Shown: positions 15,621 through 23,601 of the stretch, one piece after another
How positions within the stretch are numbered: position 1 is the first letter of the stretch
Layout of the letters: each line of letters opens with the position of its first letter
Origin: Methylocaldum sp. 14B
Lineage (GTDB): Bacteria; Pseudomonadota; Gammaproteobacteria; Methylococcales; Methylococcaceae
Length of the DNA: 64,000 nt
Direction of reading: 5' to 3'
Assembly (NCBI RefSeq): GCF_002005105.1
Contig: NZ_MSCV01000004.1
Span: forward strand, 1-64,000
The notes under the pieces: generated by a model
The model's input: only the letters and a program-made list of their open reading frames with translations
What the model was told of the DNA's origin: nothing
Database searches by the model: none
Program-made: the position numbers and the translations under genes

Positions 15621-16528
15621 GAACGGGATGGGGAGAGGCGGCCGGGATTCCGATCCACTTTCATCACGAGCGGATTGAAGGCTTTGGAAACCAGCATGAC
15701 CGTGTCGCCGACTTGGATGTCCTGCATTTCCTGTGCCGTGGCGATCACTTGCACCACCCGGTTGCCGATCAGGATCGAGAGCGTGAACACGACGTCGTTG
15801 GGCTCGACCGCGAGCACTTCGCCGGTGAACTGAAATTTTCCGCTGATCCGGCGATTGCTGAAAACCTCGGCGGGGCGTCCGCGGGCGACCGTTCGGCCGC
15901 CCTCGATGACGATGACCCGATCGGACAGCCTGTAAACTTCGCCGAGGTCGTGGCTGACCATCAGGGTGGTCATCCTGAAATGCCGCTGTATCCGCAGAAT
16001 TTCGTTTTGAAGGCGTTGGCGGGTTTCACCGTCCAGGGCGGAAAGCGGCTCGTCCAGCAGCAAGAGCCGGGGTCTCCGGGCCAAGGCGCGGGCCAGCGCC
16101 ACCCGCTGTTGTTGTCCCCCGGACAGGGTGGTCGGGAGGCGCCGCTCCAGTTCCCGTATGTCCATCAGCTCCAGGAGTTCGTCCAGATAGCGTTCGTCCT
16201 TGGGATCCCCCAGCGCGATGCGGAGATTCTCGCGCACGCTCAGATTCGGAAAAAGGGCATAGTCCTGGAATACGAAACCGACTCGGCGCTTCTGGGGCGG
16301 GATGTCGATGCCCTTGGTCCGGTCGAACCAGATCTCGCCGCCTACGGCGATTCTGCCGTGATCGGGCTCGGTCAGCCCGGCGATGCAGCGAAGGCAAGTG
16401 GTTTTTCCGACGCCCGACCGTCCGAACAAGGTGAGAAACTGTCCGGTCTCGGCTTCGAGCTCGATGTCCAGGGTCACGTTCCCTTCCGCGGTGTGCAGGT
16501 TTTTTCGCAGCGATAGTTCCAGCATCAA
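15617..16528 (-). CDS. modC: Molybdate ABC transporter ATP-binding protein ModC
   Basis: A 303-residue ATPase that powers molybdate import. Walker A GRSGVGKTT is near residue 37, the signature LSGGQQQRVALARAL near 133, Walker B LLLLDEPLSALD near 155, the switch His in VSHD, and a C-terminal TOBE/Mop domain from about 230. Four-base overlaps on both sides (modB upstream, modE downstream) show tight translational coupling. Confidence 0.95.
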   Translation of the reverse strand: MMLELSLRKNLHTAEGNVTLDIELEAETGQFLTLFGRSGVGKTTCLRCIAGLTEPDHGRIAVGGEIWFDRTKGIDIPPQKRRVGFVFQDYALFPNLSVRENLRIALGDPKDERYLDELLELMDIRELERRLPTTLSGGQQQRVALARALARRPRLLLLDEPLSALDGETRQRLQNEILRIQRHFRMTTLMVSHDLGEVYRLSDRVIVIEGGRTVARGRPAEVFSNRRISGKFQFTGEVLAVEPNDVVFTLSILIGNRVVQVIATAQEMQDIQVGDTVMLVSKAFNPLVMKVDRNPGRLSPSRS

Positions 16529-17196
16529 TGGGGTCCCAATGCGCGTTTGTTGATGAAAAATACCGCAAGCAGTATGGAGAAGCTCAGGGCGAACAAGACG
16601 AACGCATAAAAATTGGCCGCATCGTAGTTGAGCGATTCCACCTCATCGTAAATGGCTATGGAAGCCACTCGGGTCACGCCCGGAATGCTGCCGCCCATCA
16701 TCAGCACCACGCCGAATTCGCCGATGGTATGGGCGAAACTGATCACGGCTCCGGCAAGCAGGGAGGGCTTGATGTTGGGCAGCAGAATCCGCGTCAGGGT
16801 TTTCCAGCGCGACAAGCCGAGCGTGTAGGCCGCCTCCGTGAGGCTGCGCGGCAGGTTCTGAAAACCCGACTGCACCGGGTGGACCATGAACGGCAGGCTG
16901 AACAATACGGACGCGACGACCAGTCCTTCGAAACTGAACACGAGCCGCAGCCCGAAGGTCTCGTCCAGAAAACGGCCGAAGGCGTTTTTGGGGCTGAAAG
17001 CCAGGAGCAGATAAAAGCCGAGCACCGAGGGCGGCAAGACCAAGGGCATGGCGACCAGGGCTTCCACCGCCGCCTTCAGGCGAAAGCGGCCGAAAGCCAG
17101 CCAGTAAGCCAGGGGCACGCCGATGAGGAACAATATCGCCGTCGTGACCGTGGCGAGCTTCAGAGTGAGGATCAGGGGTTGCCAATCATAGGCCAT
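16525..17196 (-). CDS. modB: Molybdate ABC transporter permease ModB
   Basis: A 223-residue inner-membrane permease with five to six helices and the EAA loop (EAAYTLGLSRWKTLTRILLPNI, near residue 142) that docks with ModC. FAHTIGEFGVVLMMGGSIPG is the family segment before the last helices. It overlaps the upstream di-Mop gene by 11 bases and modC by four. Confidence 0.95.
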   Translation of the reverse strand: MAYDWQPLILTLKLATVTTAILFLIGVPLAYWLAFGRFRLKAAVEALVAMPLVLPPSVLGFYLLLAFSPKNAFGRFLDETFGLRLVFSFEGLVVASVLFSLPFMVHPVQSGFQNLPRSLTEAAYTLGLSRWKTLTRILLPNIKPSLLAGAVISFAHTIGEFGVVLMMGGSIPGVTRVASIAIYDEVESLNYDAANFYAFVLFALSFSILLAVFFINKRALGPH

Positions 17197-17599
17197 CGGC
17201 GCGTTCCCCCAGCATGACCTCGTTGGCCTTGACCAAGGCCTCGACGCGATCGCCCACGGCCAATTCCAGCCGCTCGGCGGCCCGGCGAGTGATAACGGAC
17301 ACCAGGCGGTGGCCTCCGCAATCGAGCGTCACCTCGGCCAATAGCTTGCCCTTGCGGATGTCGGCGATTTCGCCCTGTAGCCGGTTGCGCAGGCTCAGGC
17401 GACCGCTCAAGTCTTTGCCGAGCGAAACTTCCGTTTCCTTGAACAGGACCGATACGGCGTTGCCCGCTTCGAGATAGGGAGCGGATTCCGCCGTTTCCAC
17501 CAGCATCGCGGTCAGCGTGTTTTCTCCCACGGCGACATCGACCAGCGAAATATCCCCTTCGCTGGCGACGGCAACGATGATTCCCGGCAATCGGTTCAC
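17186..17599 (-). CDS. Di-Mop molybdate-binding protein (ModG-like molbindin)
   Basis: A 137-residue protein made only of two TOBE/Mop domains. The second is clear (SLRNRLQGEIADIRKG ... VIT ... VGDRVEALVKANEVML); the first (PGIIVAVASEGD ... VSVLFKETEVSL) is more divergent. Molbindins store or buffer molybdate or tungstate in the cytoplasm. The GTG start is supported by a four-base GTGA overlap with the modA stop. Unusually it is inserted between modA and modB. Confidence 0.85.
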   Translation of the reverse strand: MNRLPGIIVAVASEGDISLVDVAVGENTLTAMLVETAESAPYLEAGNAVSVLFKETEVSLGKDLSGRLSLRNRLQGEIADIRKGKLLAEVTLDCGGHRLVSVITRRAAERLELAVGDRVEALVKANEVMLGERADGL

Positions 17600-18360
17600 G
17601 GCAGCCGATACCCTTGCCGGGCGAAGATGTCCCGTGCAGTCCGAGAAAACAGGAAGTCGAAAAAGCGTTTCGCCGCCGCGGGCCGATGTTCCTCCCCGTG
17701 CTTCAGAATGACGGCGGCCTGGGCGATGGGTCGATAGGCTTCCTCGGGAATTTCCATCCAGTGTCCCCGGTCCTTCAGCGCCGCCGTTAACACCGTGGAC
17801 TTCGCGGTCAAGCCGATCTCGGCCGCCTGTGACAGCACGAACTGGTTGACATGGGGAACGGTCTCGCCGTAAACGATTTTCTCTTGGAGAGCGGGCAGCA
17901 ACCGATAGTGGCGCAGAGCCTCCATGGCCGCCCGGCCATAAGGCGCGCCCTTCGGATTGGCGAGAGCGATTTTGCGGATGCCAGGCGCCTTGAGCACCGC
18001 GGTCAAGCCCTTGTCGAAGGCGATGTCGCCGAGGGTCCACGCCACCAGCGCCCCGTAGACGTAGACCCTGGGCGGCGTGACGGCCAAACCGGATTTGTAC
18101 AGATGCTCGGGATAACTGACATCCGCCGAAACGAAGACATCGAAGGGCGCGCCCTGTTCGACCTGGGCGGCGATCTTGCCCGAGGACGTGAACACCGGCT
18201 CGATCTCGATGCCGGATTCCTGCTCGAAAGCCTGTTTCAGTTCCGGAAAGTTGGCCTGAATGCCCGCCGCGGCGGCCACCGTCAGAGTGTCCCGCGCCGC
18301 GAGCGGCGGCGCTGTGGCCAAAAGGCAAATGGAAAGTACGAAGAACGGGTGTTTCATCAT
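17596..18360 (-). CDS. modA: Molybdate-binding periplasmic protein ModA
   Basis: A 254-residue solute-binding protein with signal peptide MMKHPFFVLSICLLATAPPLAA, then the ModA fold: LTVAAAAGIQANF, SSGKIAAQVEQGAPFDVFVSAD near residue 60, ANPKGAPYGRAA near 130 and the ending FARQGYRLP. It captures molybdate or tungstate for ModBC. The start with AAAGG upstream is preferred over an in-frame ATG seven codons earlier. It follows a truncated tauE fragment. A second, divergent modA lies further upstream in the same operon. Confidence 0.9.
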   Translation of the reverse strand: MMKHPFFVLSICLLATAPPLAARDTLTVAAAAGIQANFPELKQAFEQESGIEIEPVFTSSGKIAAQVEQGAPFDVFVSADVSYPEHLYKSGLAVTPPRVYVYGALVAWTLGDIAFDKGLTAVLKAPGIRKIALANPKGAPYGRAAMEALRHYRLLPALQEKIVYGETVPHVNQFVLSQAAEIGLTAKSTVLTAALKDRGHWMEIPEEAYRPIAQAAVILKHGEEHRPAAAKRFFDFLFSRTARDIFARQGYRLP

Positions 18361-18460
18361 AGGACCTTTGAATATCGTCAAACAAAAACACGTTCACCGA
18401 TAGCCGATTCGGTAGCGCCGTGTCCGCCGAACATCGCGACGGTAAGCGAGAACATGGCGA

Positions 18461-18661
18461 TTATCCAGCGCGCCACATCTTGATCACCGACAACGCCAGA
18501 CTGACGAACTTGTTGACGATGACCGCTTCCAGGGCCGGGAATTGAAATGTCCCGATGAGCAGCGGCAAGCGGAATTCCGCGCCTCCCAGTCCGATCAGGC
18601 CGCCCAGGGTAACGATTAGCGCCCCGCCGCCGAAGGCGGATACCCCGCGCCGCGTCGTCAC
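18461..18661 (-). pseudogene. Truncated N-terminus of a TauE/SafE permease
   Basis: An open frame of 66 codons (GTG start) encoding GGGALIVTLGGLIGLGGAEFRLPLLIGTFQFPALEAVIVNK split across the first two helices of a TauE/SafE permease, then a stop. The rest of the roughly 250-residue family is absent: downstream sequence in all frames up to modA shows no more of it. It lies between modA2 and modA, so a permease gene was probably once part of, or inserted into, the molybdate operon. Confidence 0.7.
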
Positions 18662-18693
18662 GGGCAATGGGAAATTCGGATCGGCGTGCCGGT

Positions 18694-19476
18694 TCAAGGC
18701 GCGGGCGCCGTTTCGCCCGGCAGAACAAAGCCGTAGCGACGGAAGATCGCCCGCGCCGGTTCGGCGGCGACGAATTCGGCGAACGTCTCGGCCAATGGAT
18801 TGTTCTCGGCCCGCTTGACGACGACGTAGGCCTGATCCAGAGGGGAATGCAGATTCTCCGGAACCAGCGAATACCCGCCTTTCTCCTTCAGCGCGGGACT
18901 CACGGCCAGCGACAGGGCGATGATGCCGACATCGGCGGCGCCGGTCTCGGCGAACTGGGCGGTCTGCGCCACGTTTTCGCCGAACACCAATTTCTTTTCC
19001 ACTTTCGACCACAGACCGGCTTTCTTCAGTGCCTCCTCCGCACGCATGCCGTAGGGGGCATGCTTGGGATTGGCGATGGCGATCCTGGTGATTTGGGGAC
19101 TGTCCAAGTTCTTTAGTGTCATCTTGCTGGCGTCGGTCCGTGCACTCCACAGCACGATGCGGCCGCGGGCGTACATCCTGACCTCGGAAGCCGTCAGCCC
19201 CTGCTCTTTAAGCTTTTCCGGAAACTTGATGTCGGCCGAAAAGAAGATGTCGAAAGGCGCTTCGTGCACGATTTGTTCGTAAAACTTGCCGGACGAACCG
19301 GTGACGAGATCCACCGTCGCTTCCGGGTGGCGGTCTTTGAAGGATGTCACGATTTCGTCCATTGCATACTTGAGATCCGCCGCGGCGGCGATGGTGAGCT
19401 TGCCTGTCTCGGCGCCCTGAGCGGTGTGGCCTATGGTTATCAGATGGAGCAAAAAGATCAATAAGAAGCAATGCAT
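18694..19476 (-). CDS. modA: Second ModA-like molybdate/tungstate-binding protein
   Basis: A 260-residue periplasmic binding protein: signal peptide MHCFLLIFLLHLITIGHTAQG, LTIAAAADLKYAMDEI, SSGKFYEQIVHEAPFDIFFSAD near residue 60, ANPKHAPYGMRAEEAL, ending FRRYGFVLPGE. It is clearly divergent from the other modA (conserved blocks only), so the two may differ in ligand (molybdate against tungstate) or affinity. The start is the ATG that begins the signal peptide; the long upstream frame overlaps the porin and is a shadow. It follows the porin by 65 bases. Confidence 0.9.
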   Translation of the reverse strand: MHCFLLIFLLHLITIGHTAQGAETGKLTIAAAADLKYAMDEIVTSFKDRHPEATVDLVTGSSGKFYEQIVHEAPFDIFFSADIKFPEKLKEQGLTASEVRMYARGRIVLWSARTDASKMTLKNLDSPQITRIAIANPKHAPYGMRAEEALKKAGLWSKVEKKLVFGENVAQTAQFAETGAADVGIIALSLAVSPALKEKGGYSLVPENLHSPLDQAYVVVKRAENNPLAETFAEFVAAEPARAIFRRYGFVLPGETAPAP

Positions 19477-19541
19477 GGCTGAGTTCTCCACAGTTTGAAC
19501 AGATCGGGTTTTTCGAGAAATCCGGGTTTTCGGCTCTTGTA

Positions 19542-21086
19542 TCAGAACTGATACTGAAACCGGGTCAGGAAGGCTTTTTCGGTCGGACGGTCCCGGCCTC
19601 GCGCGGCGCCGCCGTCGAAATAGGTCTGGGCGTAATCGGCCATCAACTTGATATTGGGGTTGAGATACCAGTTCAGGCCCAGCGCCCACTCGGTGGCCTT
19701 GCTGGCCGAGGTGGACGGATTGGCGAAGACGCCGTTGAACTTGAAGGTGTCGTCGTCCACGTCCAACTCGCCCCATCGTGCGGCGATCTGGAAAGCGCCC
19801 CAGGTGCCGGCGAAGGGATCGAAGTTTCGGGCCGGCTTGATCCCGAAGAACGAGTTCCTTTCGCCGGTCAGCACATACGAGGTCTGCACTTGCCAGGCGG
19901 TGTTGTCCTGGCGCGCGGTTCGGGTTCTCGTACCGTCGGCGAGGCGCTGGGATGAAATCACGTACTCGGTCAGCAGCCCGAACGACCCCCAGTACCAATA
20001 AGCCCCGGGCGTGATGCGGTAGGCGTCTCCGAAAGCGGTGACGTTCGGGTTGTAATTCAGGAAAGCCTGCTGTCCGGCCGAGGTCAGCCGGTTCAAGCTG
20101 TGTCCTCTCGGTTGCCCCCAACTGCCAGCAAGATTGATACCCAGGCCTTCCAAAGCCGGGATGCCGCTGTGCATGAAAGGATGCGAAATGAGACGGCCGG
20201 CGAACTCCTTGTTGTCGTCCTTCTCGCTGTCTACGTTACCCCCGTCGCGGGCGCCGTTGAAGACGCCGAGTTCATAGCCGAAGAACTCCTTGAACACCGG
20301 CAAGATCGTGTACTGCGTTTTATAGCCGGGATAGGCGATCTGGCCGTGCAGCATCACGCCGATATCGCGTGCCGGCGTGAGGTTCTGGGTCAGTGCTCGC
20401 TCGACGAACGCGATATTGGGCGCGCCTTGCTGACGTTCCAGGCCGTTGATGGGCGGTCTGAATTTACCCGCCATCAGGCTGGCGTACGGAAAATAGTGCA
20501 AATCGGCGAAGGCGTCGAACAGGCGCAGATTGCCTTGGCCGAAATCCGGCGAGAAACGGAAATCCGCCCATTTGAAGAAGGTGCCGTCGATGGTCAGACG
20601 GGCGCGGCGGATGGAAAACTTGTCCGGAATCGCATCGCCCGTCGAATCGTCCATGAAAAAATTGCCGTCGGCCTGGGCATAGGCGCGGAGGCTCAGGCGA
20701 TAGTTCTCGTCGGCGGATTTGACGACCAGGCCCTTGTTGCCGATCTCGACCTTGGGCGCATTCTTTGCCGCTTCCGCCGTCACCTTGCGATCCTGCTCGA
20801 TTTTTTTCTCGAGCGTGGCGACTTTGTCGTTCAGCGCTTTTACCTCGCCGTCAGATGTGGCAACGGGGAGATTTTTCGGATTCGTTTCCTGCGTTTTTGC
20901 GGCGATTTGTTTACGAAGCTGCGTGTTTTCATTCTCCGATTGTTCCAGGCGGGTTTCCATTTCCACGAGGCGCCGTTCCATCGCCTGCATGCGTTCTTCC
21001 ATGGTCGCCGCAGACACGCCGTGAGGCGAGCTAAAGAGTAAGCCGTGACAAGCGACGGCGAGCGCTGTTTTTTTTCTTATAGTCAT
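19542..21086 (-). CDS. OprP/OprO-type outer-membrane porin, first gene of the molybdate operon
   Basis: A 514-residue outer-membrane beta-barrel of the phosphate-selective porin O/P family: signal peptide (MTIRKKTALAVACHGLLFSSP), an N-terminal coiled coil (about residues 28-110) rich in Glu/Lys, then a barrel with FSIRRARLTIDG, RFSPDFGQGNLRL and a terminal aromatic FQYQF. OprP-type porins pass oxyanions. Here the gene heads the modA2-modA-modB-modC-modE operon behind a ModE-like operator, so molybdate/tungstate uptake is the likely role. The ATG with GGGGAAA upstream is chosen. Confidence 0.85.
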   Translation of the reverse strand: MTIRKKTALAVACHGLLFSSPHGVSAATMEERMQAMERRLVEMETRLEQSENENTQLRKQIAAKTQETNPKNLPVATSDGEVKALNDKVATLEKKIEQDRKVTAEAAKNAPKVEIGNKGLVVKSADENYRLSLRAYAQADGNFFMDDSTGDAIPDKFSIRRARLTIDGTFFKWADFRFSPDFGQGNLRLFDAFADLHYFPYASLMAGKFRPPINGLERQQGAPNIAFVERALTQNLTPARDIGVMLHGQIAYPGYKTQYTILPVFKEFFGYELGVFNGARDGGNVDSEKDDNKEFAGRLISHPFMHSGIPALEGLGINLAGSWGQPRGHSLNRLTSAGQQAFLNYNPNVTAFGDAYRITPGAYWYWGSFGLLTEYVISSQRLADGTRTRTARQDNTAWQVQTSYVLTGERNSFFGIKPARNFDPFAGTWGAFQIAARWGELDVDDDTFKFNGVFANPSTSASKATEWALGLNWYLNPNIKLMADYAQTYFDGGAARGRDRPTEKAFLTRFQYQF

Positions 21087-21649
21087 GAGAAGTTTCCCCA
21101 ATTTGTTTGGCCGTTAAGCTGCGACGCCTCATTGCAAGCCGTCTCCGATCGCGATGGCTGGTTCTTTGATTGGTGTTTCCCCCCTTCCGGTCCACGTCAT
21201 TGCGTAGCCGAAAAACCCTTTGAACGTTAATTCGTTATTTATTTAAAGTTATAACGATAATCGAGCAAAAACAGGGCCAATAATGGGGCGAACATCTCGA
21301 CGAGAGGGAATTGGTCGGCAACGGCTGGCGTCCCGCAACTGCCGGAGGCCTAGTGCCTATGCTGTTGAATATTCGGCGGAAACGCGTTTTCGCTTGGGCT
21401 TAATCGTTCGGTTTGTGCTTCGTTATATACGTTAATAAATATCGATACAAGTAGTTCGGCCGGCGAGCGTCGGATAGCTATGGTGGCGAAAGGAATGTCA
21501 GGTTTCGAACAGGAAGAATGTCGGTTTTCCAACAAAAGCGATCGGCGGATCACGGCAGTCGGGCGAGAACTCGGCTAAGCTTCCATGGCGCCGGAACGGG
21601 CACCGTTGCCTGCCGGTGTCCTGAGTATTACCCCTAATTGGAGATGTCT
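21087..21649. other. Intergenic region with the ModE site; otherwise no gene
   Basis: 563 bases between the divergent porin and DUF3617-like genes. Apart from the ModE-like dyad, only short frames without family patterns or ribosome-binding sites are visible. The unusually AT-rich stretch at 21230-21260 is the probable leftward promoter. The rightward promoter was not identified. Confidence 0.4.
21233..21256. promoter_or_regulatory. ModE-type operator upstream of the porin/mod operon
   Basis: CGTTAT, 12 bases, ATAACG: a perfect 6-bp dyad with exactly the arm sequence and 24-base length of the E. coli modA ModE box. It sits 146 bases upstream of the porin ATG in an AT-rich tract and overlaps possible -10 sequences. 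modE is the last gene of the same operon. Confidence 0.8.
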
Positions 21650-22279
21650 GTGAACAAGATCGGCAAGTTCGGTGTGGTGGGGATTCTGGTGATTGCGGGC
21701 GGCGCATCCGCCGCCTCGGCGGAAGAAGTGCCCAAAGTATTTCGCGATGCGCCGGCCCAGAAAGGCCAATGGCGCATGGAGATTCTCAAGTTCGACGGCG
21801 GCGAAGGCGACGGAGAGGCTGTGAGCGCCATGCCCAAAAGCATGTCGATGTGCATGGACAGCATCATGGACATGGCCAAGAAGAGTGAGCAGCAGCAGGG
21901 GCCGAGCACATGCCGCGGCAAGATCCTCGAAAACAAGGATAATCGCGCCGTTTACGAGGCCACGTGCGAAAGCGGCGTCTACCGCAGCACCATAACCCGT
22001 GAGGGGCCGCGTTCGTTCTTGATCGAAGCCGCCGGGAAGAGCCCAGAAGGCTCTTTCGCCATGACATCACGCTACACCTACGAAGGGCCCTGCAAGGGAA
22101 ACGGCGGGCAGCCGGCCATCAGCTTCGACAAGAACAGCGAAGCCTGCAAGGCGATGAAAGCGCAGATGTTCCAGATGGACCCGAAGATTGCGTGCGCCGG
22201 CGCGACGGGAGCGGCCCGCCAAACCTGCGAGCAGCAGATGGCGCAATCGCTCGCTCAAATGAAGAGTATGTGTGAATAA
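21650..22279 (+). CDS. Secreted DUF3617-like protein
   Basis: A 209-residue predicted periplasmic protein with signal peptide (KIGKFGVVGILVIAGGASAASAEE) and six or more Cys. The layout QWRMEILKFDG ... MSMCMD ... TCRGKILENKDNRAVYEATC ... RYTYEGPC recalls DUF3617, whose members have no known function. The GTG start is preferred because GGAG lies six bases before it; the ATG two codons earlier leaves no spacing. It is monocistronic and followed by a palindromic repeat cluster. Confidence 0.7.
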   Translation: MNKIGKFGVVGILVIAGGASAASAEEVPKVFRDAPAQKGQWRMEILKFDGGEGDGEAVSAMPKSMSMCMDSIMDMAKKSEQQQGPSTCRGKILENKDNRAVYEATCESGVYRSTITREGPRSFLIEAAGKSPEGSFAMTSRYTYEGPCKGNGGQPAISFDKNSEACKAMKAQMFQMDPKIACAGATGAARQTCEQQMAQSLAQMKSMCE

Positions 22280-22605
22280 TGGCGGCGTATTCGATCCGCG
22301 AATTTTCCGGATCGTGGGCCCGCGGCTCGGAAATTCTTTCCCGGCGCCGCCGTCCGGCCAACGGATTCGTCGGCAAAGGATTGCCGACCTACGACTGAGC
22401 ACCCTGTAGGTCGGGAATCCTTTCCCGACGTTACGGTCCTACCGAGCGTCTTCGTCGGCAAGGGATTGCCGACCTACGACCGTGCACCCTGTAGGCCGCG
22501 AATCCCTTCCCGACATTCGCTAGATTTTTTGTCGAATGACCGAAGCCGTAGAACGACTCGGGAAACGAGCAACATGCTACGCAGGATAGGGCGATAGCCG
22601 CCAGT
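22280..22605. repeat. Palindromic repeat cluster (GTCGGCAA and GTCGGGAA families)
   Basis: Two GTCGGCAA/TTGCCGAC hairpins (22369-22388, 22454-22473) alternate with a GTCGGGAA/TTCCCGAC hairpin (22410-22429) and a degenerate partner at 22491-22513. The alternation of two related 20-base stems separated by CCTGTAGG or GACCTACGA spacers suggests a composite unit of about 85 bases repeated twice. No gene is present. Confidence 0.85.
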
Positions 22606-23517
22606 TCACGGGCTGTTGTACAGCACTTCGCCCAGCGCCCCGATATCGTAGCCGCCTAGGCTTTGGGCCTTTTCCGCGAATTCCGGGGCGCGGGTGAATT
22701 TCAGCAGGGTTTGGAACGGCGGCTCGAAATAATCGCGCCGGCGGATGACGAGGTCGAAGCGTTCCCGCGCCAGAGGCAGGAATTCCAGTTTCATTTGCCG
22801 GGCCACGGACTGCACCGCGATGCCGGCGTCCGCCTGGCCGCTGCAGACCGCAAGCCCGATGTCGACGTGGCCGCGGGCCGGCTGGGGCAGGAGATTCAAA
22901 CTCTCGATCGAAAGCCCCGACTGCTTGAGCAAGTGCCGGAAGAGCAGACGGCTGCCGGCGCCTTCCTGTCTTTCGATGATCCGCGCGCGGGTCCGGGCCA
23001 AATCGGAGAGGGCACGGATGCCGAGCGGATTGCCGGCCGGGAGCACCAGTCCCTGCTCCCGCCAGGCCCAGTGCAGAACCACGATTTCCGCGCCTTTCAG
23101 ATGTTCCTTGACCGCCGGCAAGTTGTATTCGTCGCTTGCCGGGTCGAGCAGGTGAATGCCGCACAGCACCCCTTCGTCGGCGGCGAACCGCTCCAAACCC
23201 TCGGTGCTGCCGTTCATCTGCATGGCCAAGGGGTAACCGGTTTCTCCCAGTGCCCATTCCAGTAGCGGATCGTGACTGCCGACCACCACCTGCGGCAGCG
23301 GGCGGACTTCCGCGCCCGGCTGTACCTGGAACTCGCTGTTCTGCTTGAGCCAGATGTCGATCTGCTCCTTCGGGAACAGCCACTTGCCCGTGACCCGAGT
23401 GCAGGGAATGCGTTTCTGGGCAAGCAGATCGTAAATCTTGCGTTCTTTGAGACGCAGATAACGCGCGACTTCCGGAACCGTCATCATGTTCTGCGTATCC
23501 GATTCGTCCTTTACCAT
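22606..23517 (-). CDS. HTH regulator with molybdate-type PBP sensor domain
   Basis: A 303-residue putative transcription factor. An excisionase-type HTH (MTVPEVARYLRLKERKIYDLL near residue 12) is fused to a PBP-like domain (PF12727 type, about residues 75-300) carrying CGIHLLDPASDEYN, RQEGAGSRLLF and a C-terminal KFTRAPEFAEKAQSLGGYD. Such proteins are thought to sense molybdate, tungstate or the cofactor. The gene follows a MoeA fused to a homologous PBP domain on the same strand, so it probably regulates that cofactor branch. Confidence 0.85.
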   Translation of the reverse strand: MVKDESDTQNMMTVPEVARYLRLKERKIYDLLAQKRIPCTRVTGKWLFPKEQIDIWLKQNSEFQVQPGAEVRPLPQVVVGSHDPLLEWALGETGYPLAMQMNGSTEGLERFAADEGVLCGIHLLDPASDEYNLPAVKEHLKGAEIVVLHWAWREQGLVLPAGNPLGIRALSDLARTRARIIERQEGAGSRLLFRHLLKQSGLSIESLNLLPQPARGHVDIGLAVCSGQADAGIAVQSVARQMKLEFLPLARERFDLVIRRRDYFEPPFQTLLKFTRAPEFAEKAQSLGGYDIGALGEVLYNSP

Positions 23518-23601
23518 GATTGGGTCTCAATCGTTTCTTGGAGTAAGAAATTCAGGACTGTACCTGCATAAACCAAAGGGATTGTAACCCAAGGGCTATG
23601 G

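Noticed and set aside
18694-20121. A 475-residue protein starting inside the porin gene
   Set aside because: The first 215 residues are an out-of-frame shadow of the porin; a signal peptide and ATG at 19476 give a normal ModA.
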